Source of the DNA: Oryzias latipes
Taxonomy: Eukaryota > Chordata > Actinopteri > Beloniformes > Adrianichthyidae
Assembly (NCBI RefSeq): GCF_002234675.1
Contig: NC_019875.2
Location: 22,996,299-23,060,298 of the forward strand
Reading direction: 5' to 3'
Length of the DNA stretch: 64,000 nt
A program made the position numbers and the translations under genes. Of this stretch, positions 1 through 20,700 are shown piece by piece; within the stretch, counting starts at the first letter, position 1; every line of letters starts with the position of its first letter. The notes beneath the pieces were generated by a model. That model saw only the letters and a program-made list of their open reading frames with translations, was not told the DNA's origin and made no database searches.

Positions 1-963
1 TGAAGTCAGACCCCCCTCTGCGATCATCTGCCTCAAACCCCCTGTCAGGCCTATACGGTTTGTTTTGGAAGAATGAACCTGCAGCGCACAATAGATATAT
101 TACAAACAGCACATTCACATTTTTCTGTGTATTCTTTTGAGTATAAGTCGCGTTTTTGCATAGTTTGGTCAGGGGTGCGATTTACGTCATTTTCCCACTA
201 ACGACCGCTAGAGGGCACTGTAAGAGTCAGTATGCTACTGACAGCAACGCAGAGGAAGCAAGGTCCAAAACAAGCATGGAGGATAAATCTGATTGCTTTC
301 ATCCTGAACTTTATGATATATTTGTTATTTGCCTCGAAACAAAATTATTCTTGTTTTATTTTCTCCTTTCTTGGACTATTACAGGACAGAAAGTCAATCA
401 AACTGGGTTACAAATAGATGGAAGTACCGCTGAAAGTGCCGTCATTCAGATGCAGCTCCTGCAGTACAGAAGATAAAGATCGCGTAAAAAAAAGACTGAA
501 TAATCTCATGAACCCAGTCATGGAGACGTGATTACAGATGCTTTTGTACAGCTCTTTAAAATAAATAAACCTGATCTTTCAACATCATCCGGGTCTACCA
601 TCCATTGTAAATGCGATATACAGTCAGTGCTTTTACGTAGTGATGAGGCTAAAAAGTATATTAACATATTATTAACAATTAGCTAGTTTATTAACACCAA
701 TTTGACACGTGTTAAAAAGAAACAGCGGACGCAGAATTGACCCGTGAATCGCGTTTGGTGTGAATACAGTTGTACGCCAGGCTTGGTGGATTTATTCAGA
801 AGTGTTTGACTTTCTTCCAAAAGTATGACTTTTACTCCTGAGCGACTTATATATGTTCTCTTTTTGTCTTCTTTATCCTGTATTTTTCGACTGCTGCGAT
901 TAATAATCCGGTGTGACTCATACTCCGGAAAGTACGTGCATCTCATTATTTGTTTTGTTTTAC
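1..963. other. Intron of slc25a24 (no exon seen)
   Basis: After the donor at 962-963, no exon encoding the next carrier segment is visible before the window edge. ORFs here are short and carry no recognisable domain. Confidence 0.6.
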
Positions 964-3104
964 CTGCATGAAGACTTTTAGCCGGTCCAGTGGGGCCGTA
1001 CCGGTGCGAGAGACCGCCCCCGCAGAAGCACCCGCGACGAGCTGCTTCCACCAGACATCTGAGCTCTTCTCTTCCTCTGTAAACTCATCCGGGATGGCAA
1101 GGCTGTCGCCGATGTCCAGTACCTAAGATTACATTAGCATCTTGATTAACATGGATCCAATGGAGTCCTGAACGCTTATCTCTGTCTGTTACCAGAACAT
1201 GAGTTCCATTGCATTTTTACTATGCAAAACACACATCAAGCAATGATTAGGCTAACCAAACATGGTAACCTTGTGGTTGTGGCTTAATTAAAAAAAGAAA
1301 AGAAAAAAGACTTCCGTTTTCTCTTTCCTGTGACGTCTTTGTCAGCCTCCTACTGCAAAATGTGCTTAACCTTGAACATGGAGTTTCTCAGAAACATTGA
1401 GATCACAAGTTGCAACTGTTACAGTTCCACAAAAAGTCGGACTCCCATTTGGCCAAACATGAAAGAATACATGGAAGCAAAATCAATGAGCTGACTGAGC
1501 TCGGGTCCCGCATGCTTTGGCTGTTGGAGATAAAAATATCCACTGTTTTCCCAAAAGCATGGAAGTGCTTCTGAGAGACATGATACAGGGATTATGACCC
1601 TGGCCGGATTTGGCCTGCACTCACTGTTCTGACACACCTCCCAGGTTTTTATGGTAAGATGTAGCCTTTAGTATAACGGCCATGCAAATAACAAGGCAGC
1701 CAGTTACAGTTTTACCAAGAATAAGGAGCTGGACACAGAGGAAAATGACAAAATAAGGCGTCAAACAGTGACCTCGTTAACTTGGTTCTTTTAAACTGTG
1801 AGAGCAACAGTGGACTCCACACAAAATCTATATTATCTAACACCAGAAGAGTTCGCTGCATTCCCCTGCAGCTGCCTGTGAGTGTGGGCAGAAAAATGTG
1901 TCCAGCGTAGTGTTTCTCTGTGAGCCATACCGAGGAATGTTTCCAATAGCGAAAGATCTCTTCTAGGTTGTGGGCTGGACACAGTAGGAAGTGTTCTCGC
2001 CACTCGTTCCAGTCAATCATCATGGTCCCGTCGATGTCCATACTAAGGAAGCACATACAGGTTATGGATTATAATCCATGCTTGCAGCATATGCATAAAT
2101 AAAGAGGCCAAACCTGTGCAAGATTTTCCGGGCATCCTCTTTGCTGAGATTTATGCCGAGCTCTGCAAGCGACTGCTGGATCTCGGAGGCATCGATGCGC
2201 CCTGTCGCAGAAAACAAACAAACACTGAAATGCAACCAAACCAAGTTGTGCAGCATGGCGTGTGTTCATTGCTGTTGTGACATGCGTGCGCACTATTGCT
2301 TCACTCATCTCCCACCATCGTTGTTTCTGTCCAGACTCTTGAAAGTCAGCCAAAGCTTCATCTCGTGCTCTTTCAGGTATTTGGTGAACTCGTTGAAGTC
2401 CAAACAGCCGTCCTTGTTCTGGTCACCGGATGACACGATCTCCTGCAGAATGGAGACAAGTAAAGTCAAATCAGGAAGAAGAGCTCACCATACTCCAGCT
2501 CTGGTTCTCCTTATTTTATTCAAAAAAAAAAAAAACAATCCAAGTAAAAAGAGAAAACAGCCAAAACAGAATAGCTGCCTCTTCCTTTTTTATCCCCAAG
2601 TAAACAAAGTCAGATACTTTAACAGGCAACTATTAAACAGAGATTAAAGACATTTTACAGCCACACTATTTAGAGACTCTATTACTATATATAGAAATTT
2701 AGATTGTAAAGCCTAATCCATCCTTCTATTGCTTAAGTTTGAACTCCTTGTTTCATAAAGAAATTTAAAAAAAAAATATCAGTTCCTCTTTTTTTCAATG
2801 TTTGGAACTTTTACGGACAGCTCAAACAGGAAACAGGTTTGTTGTGGATGGATTTGCAAAGCGGAGGGCCGGGCGTGATGGAGCGCGTGCAGGCGGGCAG
2901 GGTCATGTTCTCCCCCGGCCTTACCTGTGCCGCTCCGTGCCGGAATATCCCCATCGCCTTGAGGCCCTCCCGCAGCTCGGCCACGTCCACCTTCCCATCT
3001 TTGTTGGTGTCGAGCCGGTCAAACAGTGTCTGGTATGACTGGTGACTGTTGGCATCCCAGCACCGGGCACTTGATAGTAAAGACGTCCGTAACGTCTGAT
3101 ACAT
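964..3104 (-). CDS. slc25a24: Mitochondrial Ca2+-dependent ATP-Mg/phosphate carrier SCaMC-1, N-terminal exons (partial)
   Basis: The product is an inner mitochondrial membrane carrier that exchanges ATP-Mg for phosphate and is switched on by cytosolic Ca2+ through N-terminal EF-hands. Five coding exons join in phase: 2925-3104, 2316-2442, 2114-2201, 1931-2042 and 964-1122. The start is [12 protein letters not shown] at 3104. Calcium loops are visible as [36 protein letters not shown] and a fourth, weaker [12 protein letters not shown]. They are followed by the linker [19 protein letters not shown] and the first carrier signature, [12 protein letters not shown], which fits P-x-D-x-x-K. The remaining carrier repeats lie left of position 1; the last intron exceeds 960 bp. 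SLC25A23 and SLC25A25 are close paralogues. The DIGDSL linker and the FAM102B-PRPF38B-FNDC7 neighbourhood favour SLC25A24. Confidence 0.9.
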
Positions 3105-3430
3105 TGCAGAGCCAATGTGGAGGAAGCGGTCAGAACAGCCGTCCTGCAGAGGTTAATCTGATTATTAATCCATATTGAGGATCATTCGTTAATCCAATGC
3201 ATAATCCACACGCGAACTCAGCGTTGACAATGACAAAAAGGCTTTCCGAGTGGCGTTTTCTGCAGGCAGCCCCTGAGCAGAGGAGAAGCCGCAGCGCTCC
3301 TGAGGAACTGCAGTATTCGAGGGCGGAGCTACGGGAGCGACGTAGCAACGCCGATGTTCATTATACACCGAACAGTGGGAAAGAAATGGCACAGAGGCAG
3401 CAACGTGCACGCGCTCGAAGAACAAATTAC
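3105..3430 (-). promoter_or_regulatory. slc25a24 5' UTR and putative promoter
   Basis: This stretch lies directly upstream of the slc25a24 start codon. It is locally richer in CpG than its surroundings, with a GC-box-like CCGCCC on the minus strand near 3330. No clear TATA box is placed. The transcription start cannot be fixed from sequence alone. Confidence 0.4.
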
Positions 3431-3959
3431 AGAAAAGAGCCTACCTTTAATGCCTTCTCTTTTCATGTTTGAATTTGAGACTCAGAGTAACATAAAAACG
3501 TAATCTTCTTATCTGGAAGGACGTGTCAGCACCGAGAAGCACTGAGCTCGGCATTTCCTGCAATACAGTACCACCATTCAACAACAGAGGGCGACATTTC
3601 ACAACACGAAAAATACAAAGTGAGAGGAGGTGGTTTATTATGATTAGGCCAAGAATTTATCAGTATGGCTTTATTAGGTCTATAATACTTTATAAAGGTT
3701 TATGGCAAGTCCTATAATTACAGAATTTTATCTCCGAACATTGAGCTGAGGGTAACAAATGGTTATATGACTCACCCAAGGACACATGTGGACTGGGAAG
3801 GTTGGGAAACTCAATCTGGTAAATGAGTAGCGATTACCATCATGGACTGGACAAGGCAATACCAGAAGGGCTCAAGTCTTGCATCCAGGAAATGTCTATT
3901 ATTACCATAGGGGGGTGAAAATAATATTCAGGTATAAGGATATATTTAAAAATCAACTC

Positions 3960-4260
3960 CTATAATCTTTTGTGGGCGGGACTGTTGGTGCGGAGTAGGT
4001 CTGCTCTTACTTCCCATCTTCCCTTTGTTCTCCTGATAGGTTATAGCCCCTCATAACACCAAGCTAGCACTACTGGTGCAACAAAAATGGCGAGTAATAT
4101 TGGAGCTATCCAGCTGTACATTTTGTCTTCAAGTGAATGCATCAGAATGGAGCAGAGCAGAGATCTTGTGGACCACCGACCATAGCACATACACCACAGC
4201 TACAGGCTTTTTCCATCTGCATTGTTTCGTCCACCCCTGATTCACATCAAATCATGACGG
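3960..4260. repeat. Dispersed interspersed repeat, copy 1
   Basis: It shares blocks with copies near 21190-21670 and 23500-23790: a GTGGGCGGGACTGTTGG-like block, GTGCAACAAAAATGGC followed by AG and AATATT, and a GAATGCATCAGAA block. The copies are diverged. The class (SINE or DNA element) is not determined. Confidence 0.5.
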
Positions 4261-4489
4261 ACAATTGTGGAAATATGGAAATGTTTTATTTATAGTATAT
4301 ATTTCAAATTAAGGAAATTGTCAACTTTCCTTGTTCCTGATTGCCTGCTATGAACACTCCAGCTGCAGATGTTGAATGTTTAAAACACTGAAGAATGAAA
4401 CTGCTTGTTTGCTTCCCATACTCAGTTATTAAAAGTCTATTAATGCAATAATTAATTAGCTCACTGTCTTTTTAAACTTTTTCAATTTA

Positions 4490-4990
4490 ATATTGTTTAT
4501 ATAGCCCAATATTACACCAATAGTCTTCTCAATGGGCTTCATACCGATAATTGTATAAGAAAATGAAATCAGTCATAAAATACAATAGCCTATTGCTACA
4601 AAAGACTAAACTACACTGGGCATCCCTGCCCTTAGACCCTCCTTCTCAGTATGGAAAACCTCTAAAAAAAACAAAAAAAAAAATGATTCCAGGAAAAAAA
4701 GAAGAAACCTCAGTGATGTCCACATGAAGGAATCTTACTCCACAACTACATGTTTGAATAGTGTAGCAGATGGGCTTCATCCAGACGGAGTTGGGGGATG
4801 GCTGGGGGCGCGAGACGAGCCAGAGACGTGACACATTGCCAGGTACAGGTTCACCGTCAACCCAACTGGAATATGGAATCACTTCTGCTCCCCCAGAGGG
4901 GAGTGGGAAAGAAACACAATGCATGAATCGCATTGCACCAAACAGAGGGATGGAGAAATGAAGGATTAATAAATGATCAAGAATACAGGA
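4490..4990 (-). repeat. Retroposon fragment (tail reads TTGGGCTATATAAA on the minus strand)
   Basis: It contains blocks that also occur, in opposite orientation, at 16750-16975: an AGAAGGAGGGTCTAA-type block, GCAGGGAT and TTGGGCTATATAAA. On the minus strand it reads toward the A/T-rich tail, as expected for a non-LTR retroposon or SINE tail. The family is not named. Confidence 0.45.
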
Positions 4991-6429
4991 GAGAAGGAGA
5001 AGTAGATCAGAATAGAGGACCCCAGTGGACCATAGCTTCCCAGCTTCTAACTTCTAGCAGCCTACTAGCAACCAGATGTTATTAAACTTGATTTAAACAT
5101 GTTAATAGTAAGTTGCGTGTACTATGGTAGTCATAGTGCATGCAGTCTGTAACTACCGGAACGCATTTTAAGTCTTGCTAAGTCAGAAGTACACCATAAG
5201 TTCTTTAGTGTTGTCGTTTTGTTAGTACTATTGAGTGATCTATCTTTAAATAACAACATTAATTGCTTTATATTGTTGTTTTCTTTTGCAAGGGCAGCTC
5301 TGGACTATAGTTTGAAACCTGTGTTATGTGTTCTCAAAGCTGCTCACAGTCCTTTTGTGATTTTTTTTGACAGTTTACTGTGCGAACAAGAAATCAACCA
5401 GAGTTGGAACATTTGATGTTACACTTGTGGTAATATACGTGGTGTTATTTAAAAACTAAAGTAGAGTTGAACATTGGCTGTCAATAAAGTTTCAACAGAA
5501 TGAGAGTCCTGTCTGCTTATTGTAGAGACTTGCTTATCGCATTTCACTAAACAAACCGGTTTTACCTCAGTTTATACATGACACCAATGTAGAATAAATC
5601 ATTACAAATCTTGTCAAAAGTAAACAGTGTGTTGCTGCAGGACTATTCTGAAAGGTATGTTTTAGAAGTGAAAGGAAGTGAAAAAGTTACATGATCAGAT
5701 ATGATATGATTCAGCATGATCAGATTAGTATAAAAAAATAACACTATCTGTGATCCTGCACAGTAAAAAGAAGCTGAGAACCAAAAGATCCCCATGTATG
5801 GCATTTGAAATTTGTAATTAAATTATTTTAAATGATCACGCAATAATTTCGAATTTGTTTTCCACGTTAACTTCTCGTTCCTTAATGTGTGTTGTTTTTG
5901 ACCTGTAATGAATGGGTTGATGTCTCATAAACATGAATGGTGTCACAGGTTTGCCTCCAGAGTTGCAGTTTTTATACAGTATTGTTTGTGTAAATTCTCA
6001 AGATATCCGGTAAAGGTGCCTCTTCCGCTCCATAGTCGGTTTTATCAGATGTATTTAGTTTATTTAAAACCCATTTGACATTTTTTTCAAAGGGTTTCAA
6101 ATAAACTTTAACTTACTCATAACCATTCAATAAGGTTTAGGATATGGTGACAACCTGGTGATATCAACAGGCTCAATGAGTTATATCGCTAGAGGAGACA
6201 TCACGAGATTCCTCATGGGAGGACAGCACCGCCATCTTGGTGAGGTCAAGTCACTGACATGCATGATGCTGCAGGCCTATTATCAACATGCGGCATGATA
6301 TACGTATAATTTGCTGTTGACATAAATGTAAACTTTATTTTGTTAAAGCTATATACAGTGTACTAGGACTAGGCTATTATAGTCATTTAGATTTATACAT
6401 TTCTTACTCAGTGACTGAACTTTTCTTGC

Positions 6430-6645
6430 AGGTTTCCAATGGATTCAGACTTAAGGAAAAAGCGGGCCTAAGCATAAAAAGAGTTAACCCAGATTGATCA
6501 CTGTAGTACCAACTAGCAATACAGTCTGGCTATGCTCAAAACATTTTGTGGAAACAGATTTTGATAAGACTGGCCAGACTGTTTGCTTGAAACCCGGCAA
6601 CATACCATCTGTGTTACACCAAATTGATCACTCACATGAATCAGT
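6430..6645 (+). pseudogene. THAP zinc-finger domain fragment, decayed
   Basis: After an acceptor-like TTCTTGCAG, the plus strand reads FPMDSDLRKK, then (another frame) IKRVNPD, then (another frame) [14 protein letters not shown] and LKPGNIPSV. This is the usual order of a THAP domain: the FP..xx..R core, W.CS.HF with the C-x-x-H metal ligands, then the L+xxAVP-type end. Stop codons and at least two frame changes break it. It could derive from a host THAP gene or a P-element-like transposase; no downstream transposase exon was recognised. Confidence 0.55.
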
Positions 6646-6922
6646 AAATCTAGTGTTTTTCTTATGGAGTCCTAGACTTATTGTTGACTTATTATTGATT
6701 TATTATTATTATTATTAATTGACTTATTGTTGATGTAGTATTATTTATTATTATTAATTATTATTATTGACTTTTTATTTACTTATTGTTGGGCTTTTCT
6801 AAATAATTTAAATTACATGTCAAACGGGCGTAAAACTTCTAAATGTTTAGAAATTATTATATTTTTCATTAAAGTTTGAGCTTTTAAAGCTGACTATTTC
6901 TCTTCTTTAACAACAACGAATG

Positions 6923-7067
<145 letters not shown>

Positions 7068-7827
7068 TTAGGCTTCCCAAGCGGGCATGTCTCCTCTAGA
7101 GGTATAAGTCATTGAACAGGCCACCCTTCAAGAACTGCAGAGGATCTGTTGGCGTAAGATATTGAATTCATTTCTGATAAGAATGTGGTTATAATTCTAA
7201 GAACAAAGGAGGGTGAAAGGCCTACATTTTTGGTCTTATTTTTATCAAATCCCATAAGGATTTGGGTTAAAAACTTCAGCCGTTTTGACCTGCTCGAGGA
7301 ATAATTTCAGTAAGTGTATATTCAAGCAAATATGTCTTCTTGTATCTTGGAGCCAAAGAAACAAAACAGGCCTTTTTAAAGCATATTGTACTCTGCTTTA
7401 CATCGCTCACTTTTCGATTACTTACACCAGGTCTAGGAAGAAAATGCTGCAGATTGTTTTTATTATTGCCCTAAGGGTTCTTATAGAGTACGTATCCCAG
7501 AAGTGAAAGTGTCAAGTTTTTGACTCATGATGTATCCACATCTCAAGCTTACATTCCCTCAAATGTATACAGTATTGCACTGTTGTTGGTAAACACATTT
7601 GTGAGGGTCTTTTAATTTATTTGATGCTATTTAAAGCTTGGAGAGGATTTCTGTTTTCTAATGAGTGCATGGACTTCACTATTATGTATTTTTTTAACAT
7701 TTTCTTTAAGTTTGATCGTTCTATGTCTTCATTCTATCCCTATGAACATATGAACATGGACCTGTTGAGATTTAAACAATCAAATTATTGCTCAGAATTT
7801 TGCTGAATATGTTTTCTAGTTTGCAAA

Positions 7828-14784
<6,957 letters not shown>

Positions 14785-17500
14785 GCTTTAGGAAAAACGG
14801 GTCTGACAGCAATGACCCAAATTTTCTTAAGTGAAGGGGCCAAAAAGAGTGAGAGGTGGATATGCCCTGAAGCTTCACTCCTTTTTAACTCAAGGAGGTA
14901 TTTTTCTTTTACGTAATGCCTTCTCATATGACCCTGAGCATATGTTGACCGTGACACCCCCCTTGTGTCCAAAACGTTGAATGCCACTTTAATGTAGCGT
15001 GTTACAGACTGTTCAATCCCTTTTATTAGACCTCAGCTAATCCGTTAACTCACTGGATTCATGTGTTGCACTCTATTTGTAGTTAGTTTTTTATTTTTAA
15101 GTATTCAAAGGTATCTCAATTCTGTATATGTTAAATTTTTTTCACTTAATATAATAAGCTATGTTAAATGTTCTGACTAAAACTTGTCTACTTTGAATAT
15201 TTTTTGTTGTTTCACTGAAATAAGTTGTTGAAAGTGTCAAACATAATTTAAAGATGTCTGGTTTTTTTAATGCAAACTTTGTTTTTTCAAAGCAGTTTGC
15301 CTTTGGACTGGGTTTGAAAGAAAGGATTGATCAATATTATATCCATCTTTCCTCAGAAATTCAATTTATTGAATGAAAAATGAAAAAGTGTGTTCAGATA
15401 GTTTTTAATGTAACATTAATTCATTCATAATTTTACCCAAAAAAAGTATCACTTTCGTCCAGTTTATATCACTAGCTGTATAAAAAAATCAGTACCAAAA
15501 AGGGTTTTCGTGTACATTTCTTTTCATAAATCAAAAACTGAATTGAATCAAAACTTGTATAATAAAATCTATTGGATTTTGTTTTTGATGTCTGATGTCC
15601 TGCCATTACTGAGAAATCTATGAGTCAAATATTGACACATTTAAAAAATGTTTTTATATCATTAAGAAATGGCTCAGTAATGCTCAGAATTTTCAACACT
15701 GTTTTATGCAAGCTCATTCCAAATATATATATGTTTCTGTTCCCTTGTTGTTACCATTGAAGCCTGGGTTTTACACCATAAACACGTCCCTCTTGCTGCT
15801 GATATATTTCTCCTGGTTTGTGTGTTTATGTCTGTATATGCAGATGGATGTGTTTTTCTAAACTGGAAAGCATTGTGTTTCATTTTACATCTGATTGTCT
15901 TAAGAAAGGCAACATGTAACACAGAAGAAGTAAATGTAGTTGTGACTAATTCTTTTTATATAAAACACATGTTTTGCTGGATTTTGCACTTTTATTATTG
16001 CATATGGTTAAAGTTAGCATAATAACATTTAAAGACCCTAAAGAATTATTAGTTGACACAAATGCAGATTTTCACAGTTTCAAGCAATTCAAGTCTCTAA
16101 AGTGTGAACATGTGCTTTTATTTTTGTAATTAAATTCAATAAAAAGCAGCTGGTCTCCTCTTTTCTGTGGACCATCGCATCAAACTGTTTCTTCAATGAA
16201 GGGCGTCGTGTCAACCCTGTCTCATTCTGTGTGTCACTATAAGCTGGAGTTTGTGTGTTGTCCAAATCCAGACTTTGAGAGCTGCTTCTTTTCCAGATAA
16301 CCCTCCCTGATCTAAGTAACCAGCAGCAGGTTTCACAGAAAAACAAGCTGCATTATGACAGGATTTATGCAGTGGATCTTTCTTGTGAAACAAATCATTC
16401 AAACTGAGATGGTATCATGGCTATTTTTATTAATCTATAACTTCATTTTGAAAGAAAAACATGCAAAATAATATTTGAAAAATGTTTTTTTTAAAGCGTG
16501 TAACCCTATTATTCTTTCTAAATATTAATTTGTTGATGTGCACAGATAGTCTTAGTAAGTTTTTGGTTTTGAAATGTCCAAGACCTTTATTATTATATTT
16601 ATTTTCCAATAAAAAAGCTTAATTTTTTACTGAGAATTTTTTCTCAGAATAATTAGGTGTTGTAAAATGCAGATTGTGTTTTTCTTAAGTCTATTAATTT
16701 AAGCAGATACAAGAATAATGTCAGTACTTTATTTAATGTTAATAAAATTAATAAACTTTCTAGAGTTTTTTGGGAGTTTTTCCTAACCGAGAAGGAGGGT
16801 CTAATGGCAGGGATCCCCAATTTAGCTTAGTCTGTTTAGTTTAGCCATTAAATGTTGAATTGTGTGACTGCATGTTCTTTGTGATTTCATGTTTACTAGA
16901 AAGCCCAATGAGACAACCATTGTATTAATATTGGGCTGTATAAATAAATAAAATTGAATCGAATTGAAAGTAAACCAAATCTGACGTAAATTGATTTGTA
17001 GTTACAATGAAAGAAAAATACCCTTTTGGTTTTTTAAAAGTCACAGATATGCTCAAATACGTTTCCTAATTTTCTTTAAGCAAATCAATTGATAGTATAA
17101 TTTTAAAGAAAACATTTTTACAACATTTATTGACACAATTTGTAATATATTTAAATACCAAAAACTTGGTTTCAATCAACAATTGGGCTAATAAAGAAGT
17201 ACTTTTAATACTGTTTTTTTAATATATATTTTTAATAAGTTCAAAAATTGTTTTCATACATCAACTTATATGATTGCTATGCTTGTTAGAATATTTTGGA
17301 AACAACAAAGTATTGTTAGTATTGCTAGTAATAGAAATAGAAATTTATGGAAATTGTTTAAGAGAACCATTATTGTTATTATTATTTTCTATTATCATCG
17401 GTTCTATTATAATTACGAAAGTTATTTTTTTCCCCCCTTTTAATTACGGTTTTCAGACCGAAACGTTTACATTGACGTTTAAATAATTGATTTAAATCGA
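14785..17500. other. fam102b 3' UTR and intergenic stretch
   Basis: The fam102b stop codon is at 14782-14784. Possible polyadenylation signals AATAAA occur at 15561-15566 and near 16138, so the UTR may exceed 0.7 kb. No HENMT1-like coding exon was found here, although HENMT1 sits in this position in human. A retroposon tail lies at 16750-16975; the rest is plain AT-rich DNA. Confidence 0.5.
16750..16975 (+). repeat. Retroposon tail, second copy
   Basis: It reads GAGAAGGAGGGTCTAATGGC, then TATTGGGCTGTATAAATAAA and ends in an ATTGAATCGAATTGAA tail. These blocks match 4490-4990 in opposite orientation. The short tandem 3' tail is typical of a non-LTR retroposon or SINE. Confidence 0.5.
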
Positions 17501-17504
17501 TTTA

Positions 17505-17797
17505 TGCATCGGAAGTGAAACCCCTTGGGGTTCGAAGGCGCGCGCCCTCCTTGTCTGAATGGGCGGAGACAAGTTTAACCGGAAAACAAAGTTCATCACT
17601 ACACCACTTCAACCTCGCACTAGCATTGTAGCTAAAACGGCGGCGGGAAGTTCTTGTCAGCAATTTAACCAAAAATACAAAGATAATTACCAAACGGAAT
17701 CTATCTAGACCGATTTTTAGCTAGCTATTCTTGATGGCTCTGTAGTCGGACGTAGAGTGACAGTAACCTGAGCTTCGCTGTGTGGGATTCGGCTAAC
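17505..17797 (+). promoter_or_regulatory. prpf38b putative promoter and 5' UTR
   Basis: A canonical ETS/GABP site, CGGAAGTG, is at 17510-17517, and a second CCGGAA lies near 17579-17584. There is a CpG-rich patch (GGCGCGCGCCC near 17538), a GGGCGG box near 17561, and a GGCGGCGGGAAG motif about 150 bp before the start codon. This is the usual set of elements for a housekeeping splicing-factor promoter. Confidence 0.5.
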
Positions 17798-20700
17798 ATG
17801 GCTAACGTCGGAAACCAACTACCAACACAGGCCGTTAGCAAGCCTCCATCGGGGAAACATGGAAACGTACTGCCCCTATGGGGTAACGAAAAAACAATGA
17901 ACCTCAACCCAATGATTCTCACTAATGTCCTATCGTCGCCGTATTTCAAAGTTCAGCTTTATGAACTCAAAACCTACCATGAAGTTGTGGATGAAATCTA
18001 TTTCAAGGTAACGGTCGGCAGCCTTTGCTATGCTAATCCGCATGCTAGTTAGATAACCGCGTCCGGTCCAGTCAATCTTTCTTCAGCGCGGTTGCGGCAC
18101 ACTCACTGCATATCATTTACATGGAAAGAAGAGCCAGATTTTGCTTGGTGCGGAGGGGATGCCGCTTATTTTACGCAATTAGATCGATATGTATTAGATC
18201 GAATGCTAATAAACCAGTTATCGTAGTTCAAACAACAGAGGCAACTGCACTTTCAGGTTGGATAACAAAAGCTTAGCTTGTTCATCGACGGTACAATTGA
18301 ATAAGTCGCAAAAGTTGAATTGTTATGATTTACCGTGAACTAACACATGCAATAATAACGATTGTTATAATTTGGAATGTTTAGTCTTCAGTTTCTTGTT
18401 TTATAATAATGTTGGAGCCTGTTGTTGATCTGGTTTCTCTGGGTTCACAGGTGACTCATATTGAGCCCTGGGAAAAAGGCAGCAGAAAGACCGCAGGTCA
18501 GACTGGAATGTGCGGAGGGGTAAGTGAGAAGTACGTTCTTTTTATATTCCCCCTCATTTCCTCAACCTGACATCTCCTGAAATAAGGGATGCCGCAAAAA
18601 ACGCTTGGTATGATTCAAGTTAGGTTATCCTTTTAGTGTGTGAAGTCTGTGCAAAGCAGCCATATTGAAATTTCAAAGTAAAATGCATTGCTTTGATTTG
18701 TGTTGCTTTTTGTACTTTTGGAAGGTGCGTGGTGTTGGGACTGGAGGAATTGTGTCTACTGCTTTCTGTCTGCTGTACAAACTGTTTACTCTAAAGCTGA
18801 CTCGAAAACAGCTGATGGGGCTGATCACTCACACCGACTCTCCATACATTAGAGCACTTGGATTCATGTACATAAGGTACGAGACAAAGTTCATTACCAG
18901 AGTCCCACGTTTTCTCATTTAGAAACTTATTGTTAAGACAATATATGCCATAACACCTAATTATTCTGCTCTTTTGTAGACATTTTCTAAAGAAACTAGG
19001 TACAAAAAAGCTTCAAAAGTGTGCTAAATACACAACTTCTGACTATTGGCCTTCGAGAGGACAATAGTGATTCTAAATTAAGCCAGTGTGGAAACAATCT
19101 ATTATTCTCTCATAAATTGCTTATGCTTTGCAGGTTGTTAATGAAGGACAGTTCAATCTAAATAATTTGTTTTAGAACAGTTTGATTTATCCCTGCTGTT
19201 CTCTGTGAAGGAAATCAGGATTTCGTAAAGCTGAATGAATGCTTTTGCATAATATTAGCTTCAGTTGAGCTTTATTCAAACTTTAACATTTAAAAAATTA
19301 GCACAAACTTTATTTTTGTTGTTTTTGAACATACAAACTGCTCAAAATGTTACAAAAGACTAGGATTATTGTCTTTCATCTGAGATAGTTATAGATTAGA
19401 ATCCACATGAATGATTTACAGTGGTAAGAAAATCATAGTGGCAAAAATCAACCAAAAAAAATTGAAATTTTAGGTCAACTTAGACTCCTTGAAGCTAACT
19501 TGTGCTTTTTGTTTCAGATACACTCAACCCCCAACAGATTTATTAGATTGGTACGATGGTTTCCTGGATGATGAGGAGGTATGTCATCGCGGGTAATAAT
19601 TTCATATTTTTTTCCCTCCTTTTTATTCAATAACTGCTAATTCAAACGCAGCACCTCAAACACAACCTCGTTGCTCCCCCTTGTGATGCTCATAGCTGAT
19701 TTTTCACCTTTGCTTTCATTTGGCTTAATTGTTCCCCAGTTTTTGTCCTCTGAGCCTGAGTAGTTAGGTAACTTGTCACTGCTCCATGCTGATTTTTCTC
19801 AGGGTAAGTACCATATATGATGCCAAATGAATCACACAATGTTATAATAAGGCATGCCCTGTTTTTTTGTTTTTAAACAAACTCTTCTCAGGACTTGTTG
19901 CACAAAACAAAATTTTGTATTAAGGCAAATTTAAATATTGATATTAAATTTGATCAAAAATGCTAAGAATTGGATGCATCTGTTCCATTAAATCTGGTCT
20001 CCGGCTGTGCAACCAGGCCTCATATGATGTTCTCTTGTACTTTGAAATTCTGAAAGCTTGCCAAACTGGTTAATTCCCCTGTTTTTTTCTTTAGATGCCC
20101 ATTGTGCAGCAGGTGAATTGGATATTGTATCTCAGCACTGTTGGTTTGCGTGAGTGCAAAGTAGCTGTTCTCTACCATATAAATTTGATATCTCTTTATT
20201 TGGGAGGGCACTTACCCACATAGTCCAATCTGTGCTTACACTGTGGGCAGCCTTATGCTTCTTCTTTCAAACTCAACATGGTTTTAGAAACTAAAGAAAG
20301 AAGACAATTATTTTCTTGTATCTCTTATGCAATGTCTTACCATCCCTTTTCACAAATTTTGGTTTTTGAAAGGAAAAGTGAGCTTAACTTGTTTAAAAAA
20401 AAAGAGGATGATGTGAATAAGGGGGATTTGCTTTGCTTCAGCTGCTCAAACTCAGTAATGGCAGACTAGAGAGATTAGAGAAGGTAAACAATTTGTGACA
20501 TTTTTACTTTAATTATTTGGCAGAAATTAAGCTATAATTATTTTGTTGATATGAAATATTAAGCAAGATGAACAGAGGTGAAGGTTCAGTACTTGGTCAT
20601 CACAAATAATTTTTGATGTGAAGCAAAAATTACAAATAAAGTCTTACATCTACTTCCGTTTCATCTAAAACTAATGGAGTTTATTTCCATTTCTTCTCGT

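Noticed and set aside
2141-2647. 168-aa plus-strand frame
   Set aside because: Antisense to slc25a24 exons 2-3 and their introns; no domain.
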